In this document: positions 17,957-26,775 of the stretch, one piece after another
How the letters are laid out: the number at the start of each line of letters is the position of its first letter
Position numbering within the stretch: position 1 is the stretch's first letter
NCBI RefSeq assembly: GCF_013266735.1
Contig: NZ_JABSNU010000008.1
Coordinates: 1-64,000 of the forward strand
Reading direction: 5' to 3'
Source of the DNA: Pedobacter foliorum
GTDB lineage: Bacteria > Bacteroidota > Bacteroidia > Sphingobacteriales > Sphingobacteriaceae
DNA length: 64,000 bases
The notes under the pieces: model-generated
Database searches by the model: none
What the model was told of the DNA's origin: nothing
Seen by the model: the letters and a program-made list of their open reading frames with translations, nothing else
Position numbers and translations under genes: made by a program

Positions 17957-18134
17957 TCACTGTATTTTTTATTGTGTTTGCTAGATGTATTTATCTATGT
18001 TGTAGTGAAATGCCTTGGTAATATTAATTGTAACAAGAATATTAAGAAACAAACTTGCTCCTCAGGTTAAACCTAAATATGTTTAGTGAGTCATAATTCT
18101 AAATTCACAGTTAATGACCAAACTTTTACTAAAT

Positions 18135-18980
18135 ATGAAACCTACATTCTTAAAAATTGCAGCAAGTACTTTATTAATTGCTGGTTTTTATATGACTGCG
18201 CAAGCTCAAAAGCTTAAAGATGTACAAGAAGTAAGTGTTACTGCCCCGGAAAACATAAAGATTGATGGAAGAAACACGGAATGGAATGATACTTTTCAGG
18301 CAGAAAATAAACGCACCGGTATTTTTTATACGATGAGTAATGACGATAAGAATTTATATCTGGTTATTAAATCTACTGACTTAACTACTAATGCAAAGAT
18401 TCTGGCTGGTGGCATTACATTGGCTATAAATACTGAAGGAAAAAAGAAAGAAAAGGAAAGTATTACGCTTACTTATCCATTGATTAGTCGCCCTGCTCAA
18501 GGTGGTGGACAAGGAGGAAGGCGTCAAATGGGGATTATAATGAATAATGGTGGCAGAGGTTCACAAACTCCTGAACAAAGAGATTCTGCAATGGCCGTAA
18601 TGCAAAAAAGGCAACTTGGTCAAGTTAAAGAAATTAAGATTAGTGGGTTTAAAAAAACTACTGATACGCTTATCTCTGTGTATAATGATTTAGGAATAAA
18701 AGCATTTTCCAGTATAGGAAACGATAAGGCTTTCTTTTATGAACTGGCAATCCCATTTGAAGAGTTAGGGATTTCTAAGGATGCACCAAAGGAATTTGCT
18801 TATAACGTTAAACTGAATGGTCTGCAGTTGCAAGGGTTAGATGGTGGTGAGGGTGGAAGAGGTGGTTTTGGTGGTAACAGAGGTGGTGGTGGAGGAAACT
18901 TCGGGTCAAGAGGTTCAGGTATAGATTATCAGGCATTAACTAGTCCAACAGATTTTTGGGGAAAATACACCATTAAATAA
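18135..18980 (+). CDS. secreted CBM9-like protein with Gly/Arg-rich regions
   Basis: A 281-residue exported protein with signal MKPTFLKIAASTLLIAGF and cleavage near AQAQ. An ATG seven codons upstream is possible. Residues 30-120 resemble the DOMON/CBM9-like beta-sandwich (IKIDGRNTEWNDTFQAENK, then NDDKNLYLVIKST). Two low-complexity Gly/Arg-rich stretches occur: RPAQGGGQGGRRQMG (about 125-140) and, near the C-terminus, GGEGGRGGFGGNRGGGGGNF. Ligand binding, not catalysis, is the likely role. It precedes an outer-membrane beta-barrel gene by 42 bp, so the two are probably an operon. Confidence 0.7.
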   Translation: MKPTFLKIAASTLLIAGFYMTAQAQKLKDVQEVSVTAPENIKIDGRNTEWNDTFQAENKRTGIFYTMSNDDKNLYLVIKSTDLTTNAKILAGGITLAINTEGKKKEKESITLTYPLISRPAQGGGQGGRRQMGIIMNNGGRGSQTPEQRDSAMAVMQKRQLGQVKEIKISGFKKTTDTLISVYNDLGIKAFSSIGNDKAFFYELAIPFEELGISKDAPKEFAYNVKLNGLQLQGLDGGEGGRGGFGGNRGGGGGNFGSRGSGIDYQALTSPTDFWGKYTIK

Positions 18981-19022
18981 TCTATACACAAATTCAACAC
19001 ACATACAAACCACATAACGAGA

Positions 19023-21800
19023 ATGAATTATTTCTATAATGCATTGAGACCCGCTATTGTACTATTTCTACTGATATTCAGTTCTATAGTTCTTTATGCC
19101 CAAGTGCCATCAAAGGAACAAAATCCACCGCCGCCACTTCCCACACGAGAAGTGAGTGGAATTGTAAAGGACTCAACCGATCTGGGGGTAATTGGAGCAA
19201 CTGTCAGCTTAACATCCGATAAGGATACTTTAAAAACAAGTACAAATACTGACGGTATATTTGTATTCAGAAATGTAAAGTCAGCAACTTACATCATTAC
19301 AGTTCAAAGCATTGGGTATGTTAAAACTCCTGCAATGCGTTTTAAACAAAACGATACCAGTCCTAGAATTGTAATGGATCCAATAGTTCTTAAAGAAGAA
19401 CGTAATACTTTGAATGAGGTGGTTATTAATGGCACTCCATCTATTACCTATAAAACAGATACAGTTGAGTATAAGGCTAGCGACTATATTGTTCGAAAGA
19501 ATGCTACTGTAGATGAGCTGCTTAAAAAAATGGAGGGTATGGAGGTAGGTACTGACGGAACTTTAGTTCACCAGGGAGAAACAGTTACTAAAGCCAAATT
19601 GAATGGAAAGGAATATCTTGGGGGCGACATCGCAAACGCAATTAAAAACCTTCCAGCTGAGATCGTTGATAAAATTCAGATTGTTGATGATTATGGTGAT
19701 CAGGCGGCTCGTACAGGCGTAAAGGATGGTGACCCTCAAAAGATACTGAATATCACTACAAGAACGGATAAGTCTGTCGGGAATATGGTGAATTTGAACA
19801 CTGCAGGAGGTAGTAACGAAAGAAAAGAAGCAGGATTGTTTGCTACACGCATTAACGGAAATCAACAGATCGGGATAAACGGTAATTATAGTGATGCGAT
19901 TAATCTTAATGCATTAAGTGGCTCTACAAAGAATACAAATACCAGATTCAGTTTGCGCGATAAAATTGGGAAAAAAATAGAGTACAATTTGGGTTATCAA
20001 TTTCAAAATTCTAACGGAGACAATTTGAATGAGACCGAATCCCTAAGTATTTTAAGTAATGGACAATTGCATGCCAATAGTTCGAATACCGGCTTGCAAA
20101 AATCAAATAATCATAATTTTAAACTTGAATTTGAAGTAAACCTGGACTCAAGTAATTATCTTAAAGTTACCCCGACCATTCAATCCAATTCTACCGATAA
20201 TGATGGTTCTTCTACGTTAAGTCAAAGGGGTAGCAGTCTTTCAATGGGACTGGATCAGGACCGTCGTATAACAAATTCAAATTCAAGCACAGCACCTCAA
20301 TTTGGTATTTCTACTTTTTATCAGCACTTATTTAAAAAATACAGAAGGAATTTTTCGGCACAGATAGATTTGAATAAAAATAATCAGGATAACGAGCAGG
20401 AAAGATATAACTTCACAACTTATTATACCGATGCGGCACCAGACGGTAAAGATTCCGTAATTAATCAGATTATAGCACGTAAGAATCGACGTGATAATTA
20501 TCGCGGAAGTATGACCTATGTTGAGCCTCTAGGAGTTAATACTCAATTCGAGGTGAATGCACAGGTGAATTATAATGGTTATGACAATACCGCAACCACA
20601 AGAGATATTTTAGATGGTGGCTTTTCCGGTATTATAGATTCGTTAAGTAATATTTATAACTATTCCTTTACACAGGGGCGGGTTGCGTTAAATTTTAGGT
20701 ACGGAATGTCTAATACGTCCAAAGTTCGTTTCTCTGTTGGTTTAACAGGTGTGCCGGCTTTATTATCCGGAACTAAAATAAGTCTGGGTACCACAACAAA
20801 CCGGAGTAGTTTTAACCTAATACCTATCGCAAGATTTGAATATCGTTGGAGCAGACAACAAAAAGTATCTTTGAACTATTCAGGGAATGCAGTAGAACCA
20901 ACTTTTGATCAAATACAGCCTGTAAGGGATGTTACAAATCCAAATAATCCGGTTATTGGTAATCCGGACCTGATTGCCACTTTTGTGCATACTTTAAGAG
21001 GTGATTACAATAATTATATTGCAAACTCGAAGCTTAACCTTTCCCTAAATGCAAATGGTTCTTATACTGAAAATGCCGTAATCAGAAATGTGGAAACTGT
21101 TGACAATCCGGATCCAAATCTCCCTGGTAGTAAAATTAATGAAACACACTTTTTAAACGTTAGTGGAGTGTATAGATTGACTGGTAATTACAACATCAGT
21201 AAGCAGCTCAGCAATAGAAAATATAATTTGCAACTTAATGGTACAGTGAGTTATAATCATAACCTGAGTATGAGAGATGGTATTTTGAATACTACTGATA
21301 TCACTGTTCTCGATCAACGTTTTGGCCCAAGAATTAACCCTACGGAATGGTTGGAGATCAATACAAATATTGGATACAAACACGAAAAGTCTAATTCGAC
21401 GCTTCGTTCGGGTAATAATAATATCAACACGCTTTCTCTTAATTTGGATGGAAGAGTGTATTTATGGGATGTATGGATGTTTGGGTACAATGGTAGTAAG
21501 CAGTTCATAAATGGTATAGTCGGAAATACAAATAACAGCCCCTTAGTAATAAATGCAAGTTTGGAGCGTCAGTTGTTTAGTCGCAGAGGCCAGATCACAT
21601 TTCAGGCATTTGACATTTTAAATCAGAATAATTTTCTGAGGACACAGCAACCGGATGATGGCGGTTATGTAAATACGAGAGTAAATCCCGTTAGCCGATA
21701 TTTTATGCTTAAACTGAGTATGAGGCTGCAAAAATGGTCAGGTGCTCAAGGGCGTGGTGGCAGAGGCGTTATGCGCCGTGGCGACGGTAGCTTTATGTAA
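19023..21800 (+). CDS. outer membrane beta-barrel protein with carboxypeptidase-regulatory-like domain
   Basis: A 925-residue exported outer-membrane protein. The signal is at residues 1-27. A carboxypeptidase D regulatory-like beta-sandwich follows (about 42-120, REVSGIVKDSTDLGVIGATV). Then come a plug-like segment (about 130-240, including AIKNLPAEIVDKIQIVDDYG) and a long beta-barrel of alternating aromatic strands. It fits the OMP_b-brl_3/TonB-dependent-receptor-like family, which lacks a SusD partner. The C-terminus ends in Gly/Arg-rich GAQGRGGRGVMRRGDGSFM, echoing the low-complexity regions of the upstream protein. Substrate unknown. Confidence 0.85.
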   Translation: MNYFYNALRPAIVLFLLIFSSIVLYAQVPSKEQNPPPPLPTREVSGIVKDSTDLGVIGATVSLTSDKDTLKTSTNTDGIFVFRNVKSATYIITVQSIGYVKTPAMRFKQNDTSPRIVMDPIVLKEERNTLNEVVINGTPSITYKTDTVEYKASDYIVRKNATVDELLKKMEGMEVGTDGTLVHQGETVTKAKLNGKEYLGGDIANAIKNLPAEIVDKIQIVDDYGDQAARTGVKDGDPQKILNITTRTDKSVGNMVNLNTAGGSNERKEAGLFATRINGNQQIGINGNYSDAINLNALSGSTKNTNTRFSLRDKIGKKIEYNLGYQFQNSNGDNLNETESLSILSNGQLHANSSNTGLQKSNNHNFKLEFEVNLDSSNYLKVTPTIQSNSTDNDGSSTLSQRGSSLSMGLDQDRRITNSNSSTAPQFGISTFYQHLFKKYRRNFSAQIDLNKNNQDNEQERYNFTTYYTDAAPDGKDSVINQIIARKNRRDNYRGSMTYVEPLGVNTQFEVNAQVNYNGYDNTATTRDILDGGFSGIIDSLSNIYNYSFTQGRVALNFRYGMSNTSKVRFSVGLTGVPALLSGTKISLGTTTNRSSFNLIPIARFEYRWSRQQKVSLNYSGNAVEPTFDQIQPVRDVTNPNNPVIGNPDLIATFVHTLRGDYNNYIANSKLNLSLNANGSYTENAVIRNVETVDNPDPNLPGSKINETHFLNVSGVYRLTGNYNISKQLSNRKYNLQLNGTVSYNHNLSMRDGILNTTDITVLDQRFGPRINPTEWLEINTNIGYKHEKSNSTLRSGNNNINTLSLNLDGRVYLWDVWMFGYNGSKQFINGIVGNTNNSPLVINASLERQLFSRRGQITFQAFDILNQNNFLRTQQPDDGGYVNTRVNPVSRYFMLKLSMRLQKWSGAQGRGGRGVMRRGDGSFM

Positions 21801-21838
21801 GATTTGATTTGTAGGTTAGATACCTATGTTAATCAAAA

Positions 21839-21871
21839 ATCCGTATTTTGGGTAACTAACCAAATACGGAT
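21839..21871 (+). promoter_or_regulatory. hairpin immediately before the GH5 start
   Basis: ATCCGTATTTTGG / CCAAATACGGAT, a 12-bp stem with one bulged T and a loop of about 8 nt. It ends 4 nt before the GH5 ATG at 21876 and 39-71 bp after the barrel gene stop. It lacks a proper U-tract (TTCTT follows), so it may be a weak terminator or a structure limiting translation initiation. Confidence 0.5.
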
Positions 21872-21875
21872 TCTT

Positions 21876-23639
21876 ATGATCAATGGCATAAAAGCTTCAA
21901 TTATATTTTCAGTTACATTTGTATTATCATGTTTTGTAAACATTCATGAAAGTAAGGCCCAAGGGTTTTTAAGGGCAGATGGGAAAAAAATTGTCAATGA
22001 AAATAACGAAAACATACTGCTCAGAGGAGTTGGGTTAGGTGGCTGGATGTTGCAGGAAGGTTATATGTTGGGGATTAACAATGAAGGCCAGCAACATAAA
22101 ATTAAACAGCGAATAACTGATTTGGTAGGTGAGCAGGAAACCAAGGTGTTTTACAATAATTGGCTGTCTAATCATACCAGAAAAGCAGATGTTGATTCAA
22201 TGAAAGCATGGGGATTTAATTCGGTTCGTCTACCTATGCATTACAATCTTTATACTTTATCTATTGAAGAAGAGCCTGTAAAGGGGCAAAATACCTGGCT
22301 TGAAAAAGGTTTTTCGATGACGGATTCTCTACTTGCCTGGTGTAAGGCTAACAAGATGTATTTGATATTGGATTTGCATGCAGCACCAGGTGGACAAGGT
22401 AATGATTTCAATATCTCAGATCGGGATCCCTCAAAACCTTCGTTGTGGGACAGTGAGGCCAATCAGCAAAAAACCATAGCGCTGTGGCGTAAACTAGCCG
22501 AAAGGTATGCAAATGAACCATGGATTGGAGCTTATGATATTATAAATGAACCTAATTGGGGGTTTGAGGATCCTACCAATGATAAAAATGGACTAAAGGA
22601 AAAAAAGAATGCACCTTTAAGAAAACTGATGTTAGACATCACTAAAGCAATACGTGAAGTTGACCAAAAACATATTGTAATCATAGAAGGTAATGGCTGG
22701 GGCAATAACTATAATGGAATCTTTCCTTTATGGGATAATAATATGGCCTTAAGTTTCCATAAGTATTGGGCATATAATGATCAGGCATCTGCCAAAGGGA
22801 TGATAACTATTCGAGATGAGCACAACGTACCCATATGGTTAGGCGAAACTGGCGAAAACTCTAATGTTTGGTTTACAGAAGCTATCAGGTTGTTCGAAAA
22901 AAACAATATAGGTTGGGCATGGTGGCCTTTAAAAAAGCTGGGTAATAATAATCCGATTCAAGTGAAATCTAATCACGAATATGATGTAATTCTTAACTAC
23001 TGGAAAGGGGATGGTGCTAAGCCAACTGCTGAGGTGGCAAAATCGGGATTAAAAAAGCTTGCCCACGATTTGAAGATAGAGAATGGTATTATCCACTATG
23101 ATGTAATTGATGCAATGATGCGTCAACCCTTCTCAAATGAAACAAAACCTTTTAAAAACAATACAATAAAAAAGAATACTACCATTTACGCTGTTGATTA
23201 TGACCTGGGGATAAATGGTATTGCATATTTTGATAAAGACACTGCCGATTATCACGTTTCTACAGGTATAAATACTGCTGGGAATAAAGGCAGAGTATAT
23301 AGAAATGATGGGGTGGATATAAGTAGAACCCCTAATGATTCATATTATGTTAGTCATATTGAAACAGGCGAATGGCTACAGTATACAATTGATGTAGAAA
23401 GTGCTGGCGTTTACACTATAGTGTTAAATGTAGCTGCTAAGGATGCTAATGGTCGCTTGTCCATTGCCATCAATGGAAGGCAGATGGAGCCAATCGTTAA
23501 TGTACCCAATACAGGTGATTACACCACTTTTAAAACAGTTCAGCTAAAAAAGATTAAGCTTAATGCCGGTAAACAAAAATTAAAGGTTTTCGCGAATGCA
23601 GGTGGTTTTAATTTTAACTATATTCGATTTATCGAATAG
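21876..23639 (+). CDS. GH5 family endoglucanase-type hydrolase with C-terminal CBM6
   Basis: A 587-residue exported glycoside hydrolase. The start at 21876 gives a signal peptide (MINGIKASIIFSVTFVLSCF, SKAQ). The GH5 catalytic barrel spans about 30-410. The acid/base Glu225 lies in DIINEPNWGF and the nucleophile Glu324 in WLGETGENS, as in clan GH-A. A CBM6-like sandwich occupies the last 140 residues (YYVSHIETGEWLQYTIDVES). GH5 acts on beta-linked glucans, mannans or similar. The subfamily cannot be fixed by eye. It follows the beta-barrel gene on the same strand and precedes a multihaem cytochrome gene by 18 bp. Confidence 0.9.
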   Translation: MINGIKASIIFSVTFVLSCFVNIHESKAQGFLRADGKKIVNENNENILLRGVGLGGWMLQEGYMLGINNEGQQHKIKQRITDLVGEQETKVFYNNWLSNHTRKADVDSMKAWGFNSVRLPMHYNLYTLSIEEEPVKGQNTWLEKGFSMTDSLLAWCKANKMYLILDLHAAPGGQGNDFNISDRDPSKPSLWDSEANQQKTIALWRKLAERYANEPWIGAYDIINEPNWGFEDPTNDKNGLKEKKNAPLRKLMLDITKAIREVDQKHIVIIEGNGWGNNYNGIFPLWDNNMALSFHKYWAYNDQASAKGMITIRDEHNVPIWLGETGENSNVWFTEAIRLFEKNNIGWAWWPLKKLGNNNPIQVKSNHEYDVILNYWKGDGAKPTAEVAKSGLKKLAHDLKIENGIIHYDVIDAMMRQPFSNETKPFKNNTIKKNTTIYAVDYDLGINGIAYFDKDTADYHVSTGINTAGNKGRVYRNDGVDISRTPNDSYYVSHIETGEWLQYTIDVESAGVYTIVLNVAAKDANGRLSIAINGRQMEPIVNVPNTGDYTTFKTVQLKKIKLNAGKQKLKVFANAGGFNFNYIRFIE

Positions 23640-23657
23640 AATAACTAAAATTAAAAT

Positions 23658-24833
23658 ATGAAAGGAAATAGGCGTTTAGTGCTGATTTTCAGTGTTATCT
23701 CAGTATTTGTTTTCCTGTTTTCACAATGTGTTGATTCTGTTAAGAAAGTCCCTGTAGCTGAAAATGCAGTTGCAGGTAGTAAAACGTGTATACAATGCCA
23801 TAAAAATGTGTATGAATCGTACTTGAAAAATCCACATTTCTCTACTACATCTCCAATCACAGCAGATAGTCAGTTGCCGAAAGGGGGTAATACAAATGTT
23901 TATAATTATGATAAACATATGAAGGTTGCTGTAGAGAAAAGGGATAGTGGGCTGTATCAGGTTGTTTATCTCGATGGTAAAGAAAGGCTTACCAGAAGAT
24001 TTGACATAGTTTTTGGCTCAGGAGAAAAGGCTTTCACCTATGCAACATGGAAAGGGAAATCGTTATATCAGTTACCATTGTCCTTTTTTAAAAGTCAAGA
24101 TAGTTGGGCTAATAGCCCCGGTTTTTCAGGCTCTAGACCTAATTTTGGTCGAGTTATTGAGCCGAGATGCCTTGAGTGTCACAGTTCATTTATAGATCAT
24201 AAAGTAGTAAAAAATGGAGGATTAACTGTTTCAGATGAGTTGGTTAAATCGTCCCTCGTTTATGGAATTAATTGTGAAAGATGTCACGGCCCCGCTGCAA
24301 AGCATGTTGAATTTCATATAGAAAATCCAAAGAAAAAAGAGGCTAAGTTTATTACTTTATATAAGTCGTTGTCAAGAAAGCAAAAGGTGGATGCCTGTGG
24401 TGTTTGCCATTCAGGAAATGATGCTGAAAAGTTGAAATCTACTTTTTCATTTAAACCAGGAGATGATCTCAATGAATATTATGGGAATTTTTCTGCATCC
24501 TTTGATGAGTCATCACTTGATGTTCATGGAAAACAAAATCAGATGCTTTCAGGCAGTAAATGTTTTATTAAAAGCGAAAGCCTTGACTGTTCAACATGTC
24601 ACAGTACCCACAACCAAAACAAAGTAGGTTTAACGGCTTATTCAAAGAAATGTATGAGCTGCCATTCTACCATTAAGCACACTGATAAAACTCTGGCAAA
24701 TGCGATGGTTAAAACTAACTGTATAGATTGTCATATGCCTTTAAAACCGTCCAAGCTAATTAGTTTTCAGCAAGCAGGTCAATCGAATGTAAGTCCGTAT
24801 ATGCTTAGATCACACCGCATAGCAATTTATTAA
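23658..24833 (+). CDS. seven-haem c-type cytochrome, envelope anchored
   Basis: A 391-residue exported protein with seven CXXCH haem-binding motifs: CIQCH, CLECH, CERCH, CGVCH, CSTCH, CMSCH and CIDCH. The N-terminus MKGNRRLVLIFSVISVFVFL ends at a Cys in a lipoprotein-like position (FSQC), so it is anchored or simply cleaved there. The motif spacing resembles the cytochrome c554/NrfA-type multihaem superfamily, but no catalytic site can be assigned. It starts 18 bp after the GH5 gene, an unusual neighbour for an electron carrier. It precedes the sigma factor gene by 67 bp. Confidence 0.88.
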   Translation: MKGNRRLVLIFSVISVFVFLFSQCVDSVKKVPVAENAVAGSKTCIQCHKNVYESYLKNPHFSTTSPITADSQLPKGGNTNVYNYDKHMKVAVEKRDSGLYQVVYLDGKERLTRRFDIVFGSGEKAFTYATWKGKSLYQLPLSFFKSQDSWANSPGFSGSRPNFGRVIEPRCLECHSSFIDHKVVKNGGLTVSDELVKSSLVYGINCERCHGPAAKHVEFHIENPKKKEAKFITLYKSLSRKQKVDACGVCHSGNDAEKLKSTFSFKPGDDLNEYYGNFSASFDESSLDVHGKQNQMLSGSKCFIKSESLDCSTCHSTHNQNKVGLTAYSKKCMSCHSTIKHTDKTLANAMVKTNCIDCHMPLKPSKLISFQQAGQSNVSPYMLRSHRIAIY

Positions 24834-24862
24834 GTGTAAAAAAAATGTAGTGCACTTCGGAT

Positions 24863-24870
24863 TATATTTG
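24863..24870 (+). promoter_or_regulatory. candidate -7 box for the sigma factor gene
   Basis: TATATTTG fits TAnnTTTG and lies 30 bp before the ATG of the ECF sigma gene. No clear -33 TTG is present at 19-21 bp upstream. Confidence 0.4.
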
Positions 24871-24900
24871 TTAAATTTGGTTTAAGCCGACATTAACTTA

Positions 24901-25482
24901 ATGGATTGCAGACTCTTATCTGATGACGAATTAATTGTTCTTTTTAAAGGAAGTTGCCAGCATGCGTTTAAAGAGATGTATTTGCGGTACTGGCAAAAGG
25001 TATATCAGATTGCGTACAAGAAAGTACATCATAAGGAATTGGCAGAAGAGTTAACTCAAAATCTCTTTACGGAATTATGGAGAAGAAGAGAAACAGTTGT
25101 AATAAACTCATTAAGTTCTTATCTGTTCGGAAGCCTAAAATACTGCATTATCAACCATTATAAGTCACTCTTAGTTCAGGAAAACTATCATAACTACGTT
25201 AAGGCATCCACTAATTACGGTGTAGTTAATAATACAGACTACCTGCTGATGCTTAATGAACTTTCTGATGCACTTGCAAGAGGCATTGCTTTACTCCCTA
25301 AAAAGACAGCAGAAGTATTCAGGATGAGCCGTATTGAACATCGGTCTGTTAAAGACATCTCCGAACAGCTCCATATCTCCGAGAAAGCTGTAGAGTACCA
25401 TATCACCCAGTCACTTAAGTCAATTAGATTCTATCTTAAAGAATACCTCTTTATACTGGTTGCTTTTAGTATGTTTCTATAA
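24901..25482 (+). CDS. ECF RNA polymerase sigma factor (FecI-like)
   Basis: A 193-residue sigma-70 family factor of the extracytoplasmic-function group found with SusC/SusD systems. Region 2 is at residues 10-80 (FKEMYLRYWQKVYQIAYKKV, then ELAEELTQNLFTELWRRRE). Region 4 has the helix-turn-helix HRSVKDISEQLHISEKAVEY at about residues 141-160. A FecR-type anti-sigma gene starts 72 bp downstream and a TonB-dependent receptor beyond it, giving the standard cell-surface signalling module. The receptor would activate the sigma factor when its ligand is bound. Confidence 0.93.
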   Translation: MDCRLLSDDELIVLFKGSCQHAFKEMYLRYWQKVYQIAYKKVHHKELAEELTQNLFTELWRRRETVVINSLSSYLFGSLKYCIINHYKSLLVQENYHNYVKASTNYGVVNNTDYLLMLNELSDALARGIALLPKKTAEVFRMSRIEHRSVKDISEQLHISEKAVEYHITQSLKSIRFYLKEYLFILVAFSMFL

Positions 25483-25554
25483 AATTCAACTTTTTTCAAA
25501 TATTTTTTAGGGGTAGAGGCTACTTAGCTTACATATAGTTTAAAAGCTATAAAA

Positions 25555-26610
25555 ATGAGCAGAGAAGCATTTCATCTATTGTTAGAAAGATATTTGGAGA
25601 ACAGGTGTACGGATGAAGAAAAGGAAATTATTGAAAAATGGTATGGAATGCTTGATAAGCATGACATGGAAGATATTGCTCCTGCACAAGTAAATGCGTT
25701 GGAACAAAAGCTATGGGATAGAATACATGAGGATGCCTTAATGGTAGAAGACGATGAAATTCCAGTTCGTAAACTCAAACCTCGTTTCAAACTATCAAAA
25801 ACTTTAATTACTGTGGCTGCGGCTGTAGTTGCAGGCTTTGTGGTGATTACTGCTTATCTATTCTTTAATGTAGGTAGTAAAAAGCCTGAATTTATGACAG
25901 TTGCAGCTACAAATAGCATTAACTCTGTTACAAATAATACAACTAATTCCATGGTTGTTTCTTTGGAAGATGGAAGTAGGGTTACGCTTCAGCCAAAATC
26001 TTTATTGAAGTATCCTAAGCATTTTTCTAAAACTGTTCGTGAAGTATCGTTAGAAGGAGAAGGCTTTTTTGAGATCAGTAAAAATCCAGCCAGACCATTT
26101 TTAGTATACAATAGCAATGTAATCACCAGAGTTGTTGGTACCAGTTTTATCGTAAAAACAAACAGCGCAGCTAGGGAAACAGAGGTTACGGTTAAAACGG
26201 GTAAGGTAATTGTTTCTCCAAATTCAGGTAGCCTTTCCTTCAAGGTGGATGGGCTATTAAAATCTGATAAGGGAGTGGTGCTTACACCGAATCAGAAAAC
26301 AGTTTACAATGCCTCAGAAAATACGTTTGCAACCTCACTTGTTGATAAACCACTGCCAATAGCAAAAAATAATAAACAGGTTATAAAAGAAAACTATTCC
26401 TTTAATGATGCCAAGGTAGCAGATGTATTAAATCAACTTCAAAAATCATACGGTATTGAGTTCACTGTCGAAGACAAGGAGCTGTACAATTATACATTTA
26501 CAGGAGATCTTTCTGAACAGGATTTATACAGCCAACTAGACTTTTTATGTGAATCAATCCAAGCAAAGTATGAAGTAAAGGGGACTAAAATAATTATCAA
26601 AGAAAAATAA
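25555..26610 (+). CDS. FecR-type anti-sigma factor with DUF4974
   Basis: A 351-residue inner-membrane anti-sigma regulator. The cytoplasmic N-terminus (1-80) binds the sigma factor. A single transmembrane segment spans about residues 84-106 (LITVAAAVVAGFVVITAYLF). The periplasmic FecR domain follows (about 130-225, LEDGSRVTLQPKSLLKYPKH). A C-terminal DUF4974 domain (about 275-350, YSFNDAKVADVLNQLQKSYG) resembles the STN domain that contacts the receptor. It relays a signal from the SusC receptor downstream to the sigma factor upstream. Confidence 0.93.
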   Translation: MSREAFHLLLERYLENRCTDEEKEIIEKWYGMLDKHDMEDIAPAQVNALEQKLWDRIHEDALMVEDDEIPVRKLKPRFKLSKTLITVAAAVVAGFVVITAYLFFNVGSKKPEFMTVAATNSINSVTNNTTNSMVVSLEDGSRVTLQPKSLLKYPKHFSKTVREVSLEGEGFFEISKNPARPFLVYNSNVITRVVGTSFIVKTNSAARETEVTVKTGKVIVSPNSGSLSFKVDGLLKSDKGVVLTPNQKTVYNASENTFATSLVDKPLPIAKNNKQVIKENYSFNDAKVADVLNQLQKSYGIEFTVEDKELYNYTFTGDLSEQDLYSQLDFLCESIQAKYEVKGTKIIIKEK

Positions 26611-26655
26611 CAACACCTAAAATCAACCAAAACTAATTATCTAACCAAACAGCTT

Positions 26656-26679
26656 ATGAAGAAAAAGGAATTTTACTAA
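26656..26679 (+). other. seven-codon mini-ORF in the susC leader
   Basis: ATG-AAG-AAA-AAG-GAA-TTT-TAC-TAA encodes MKKKEFY. It sits 97 bp before the SusC stretch and mimics the SusC N-terminus (MKKKRF). It may be a leader peptide or a chance duplicate of the start region. Only its position and coding pattern support it. Confidence 0.35.
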
Positions 26680-26695
26680 CTAAAAGCTAAAAAAA

Positions 26696-26725
26696 AACTG
26701 ACAATGTTGCGGGACATTGCCAGTT
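26696..26725 (+). promoter_or_regulatory. hairpin in the susC leader
   Basis: AACTGACAATGT / ACATTGCCAGTT, a 12-bp stem with one mismatch and loop TGCGGG, following an A-run and 17 nt after the mini-ORF. It is not followed by a U-tract, so it is not a simple terminator. It ends about 50 nt before the susC start. Confidence 0.5.
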
Positions 26726-26775
26726 AAGAATTCTGTACGAAAAGTTTCATATTAACGAACAAAACTCCTAAAGTT

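Noticed and set aside
18061-18092. TATGTTTAG as a -7 box for the CBM9-like gene
   Set aside because: Only a near match to TAnnTTTG with no -33 element; not enough to support a promoter.
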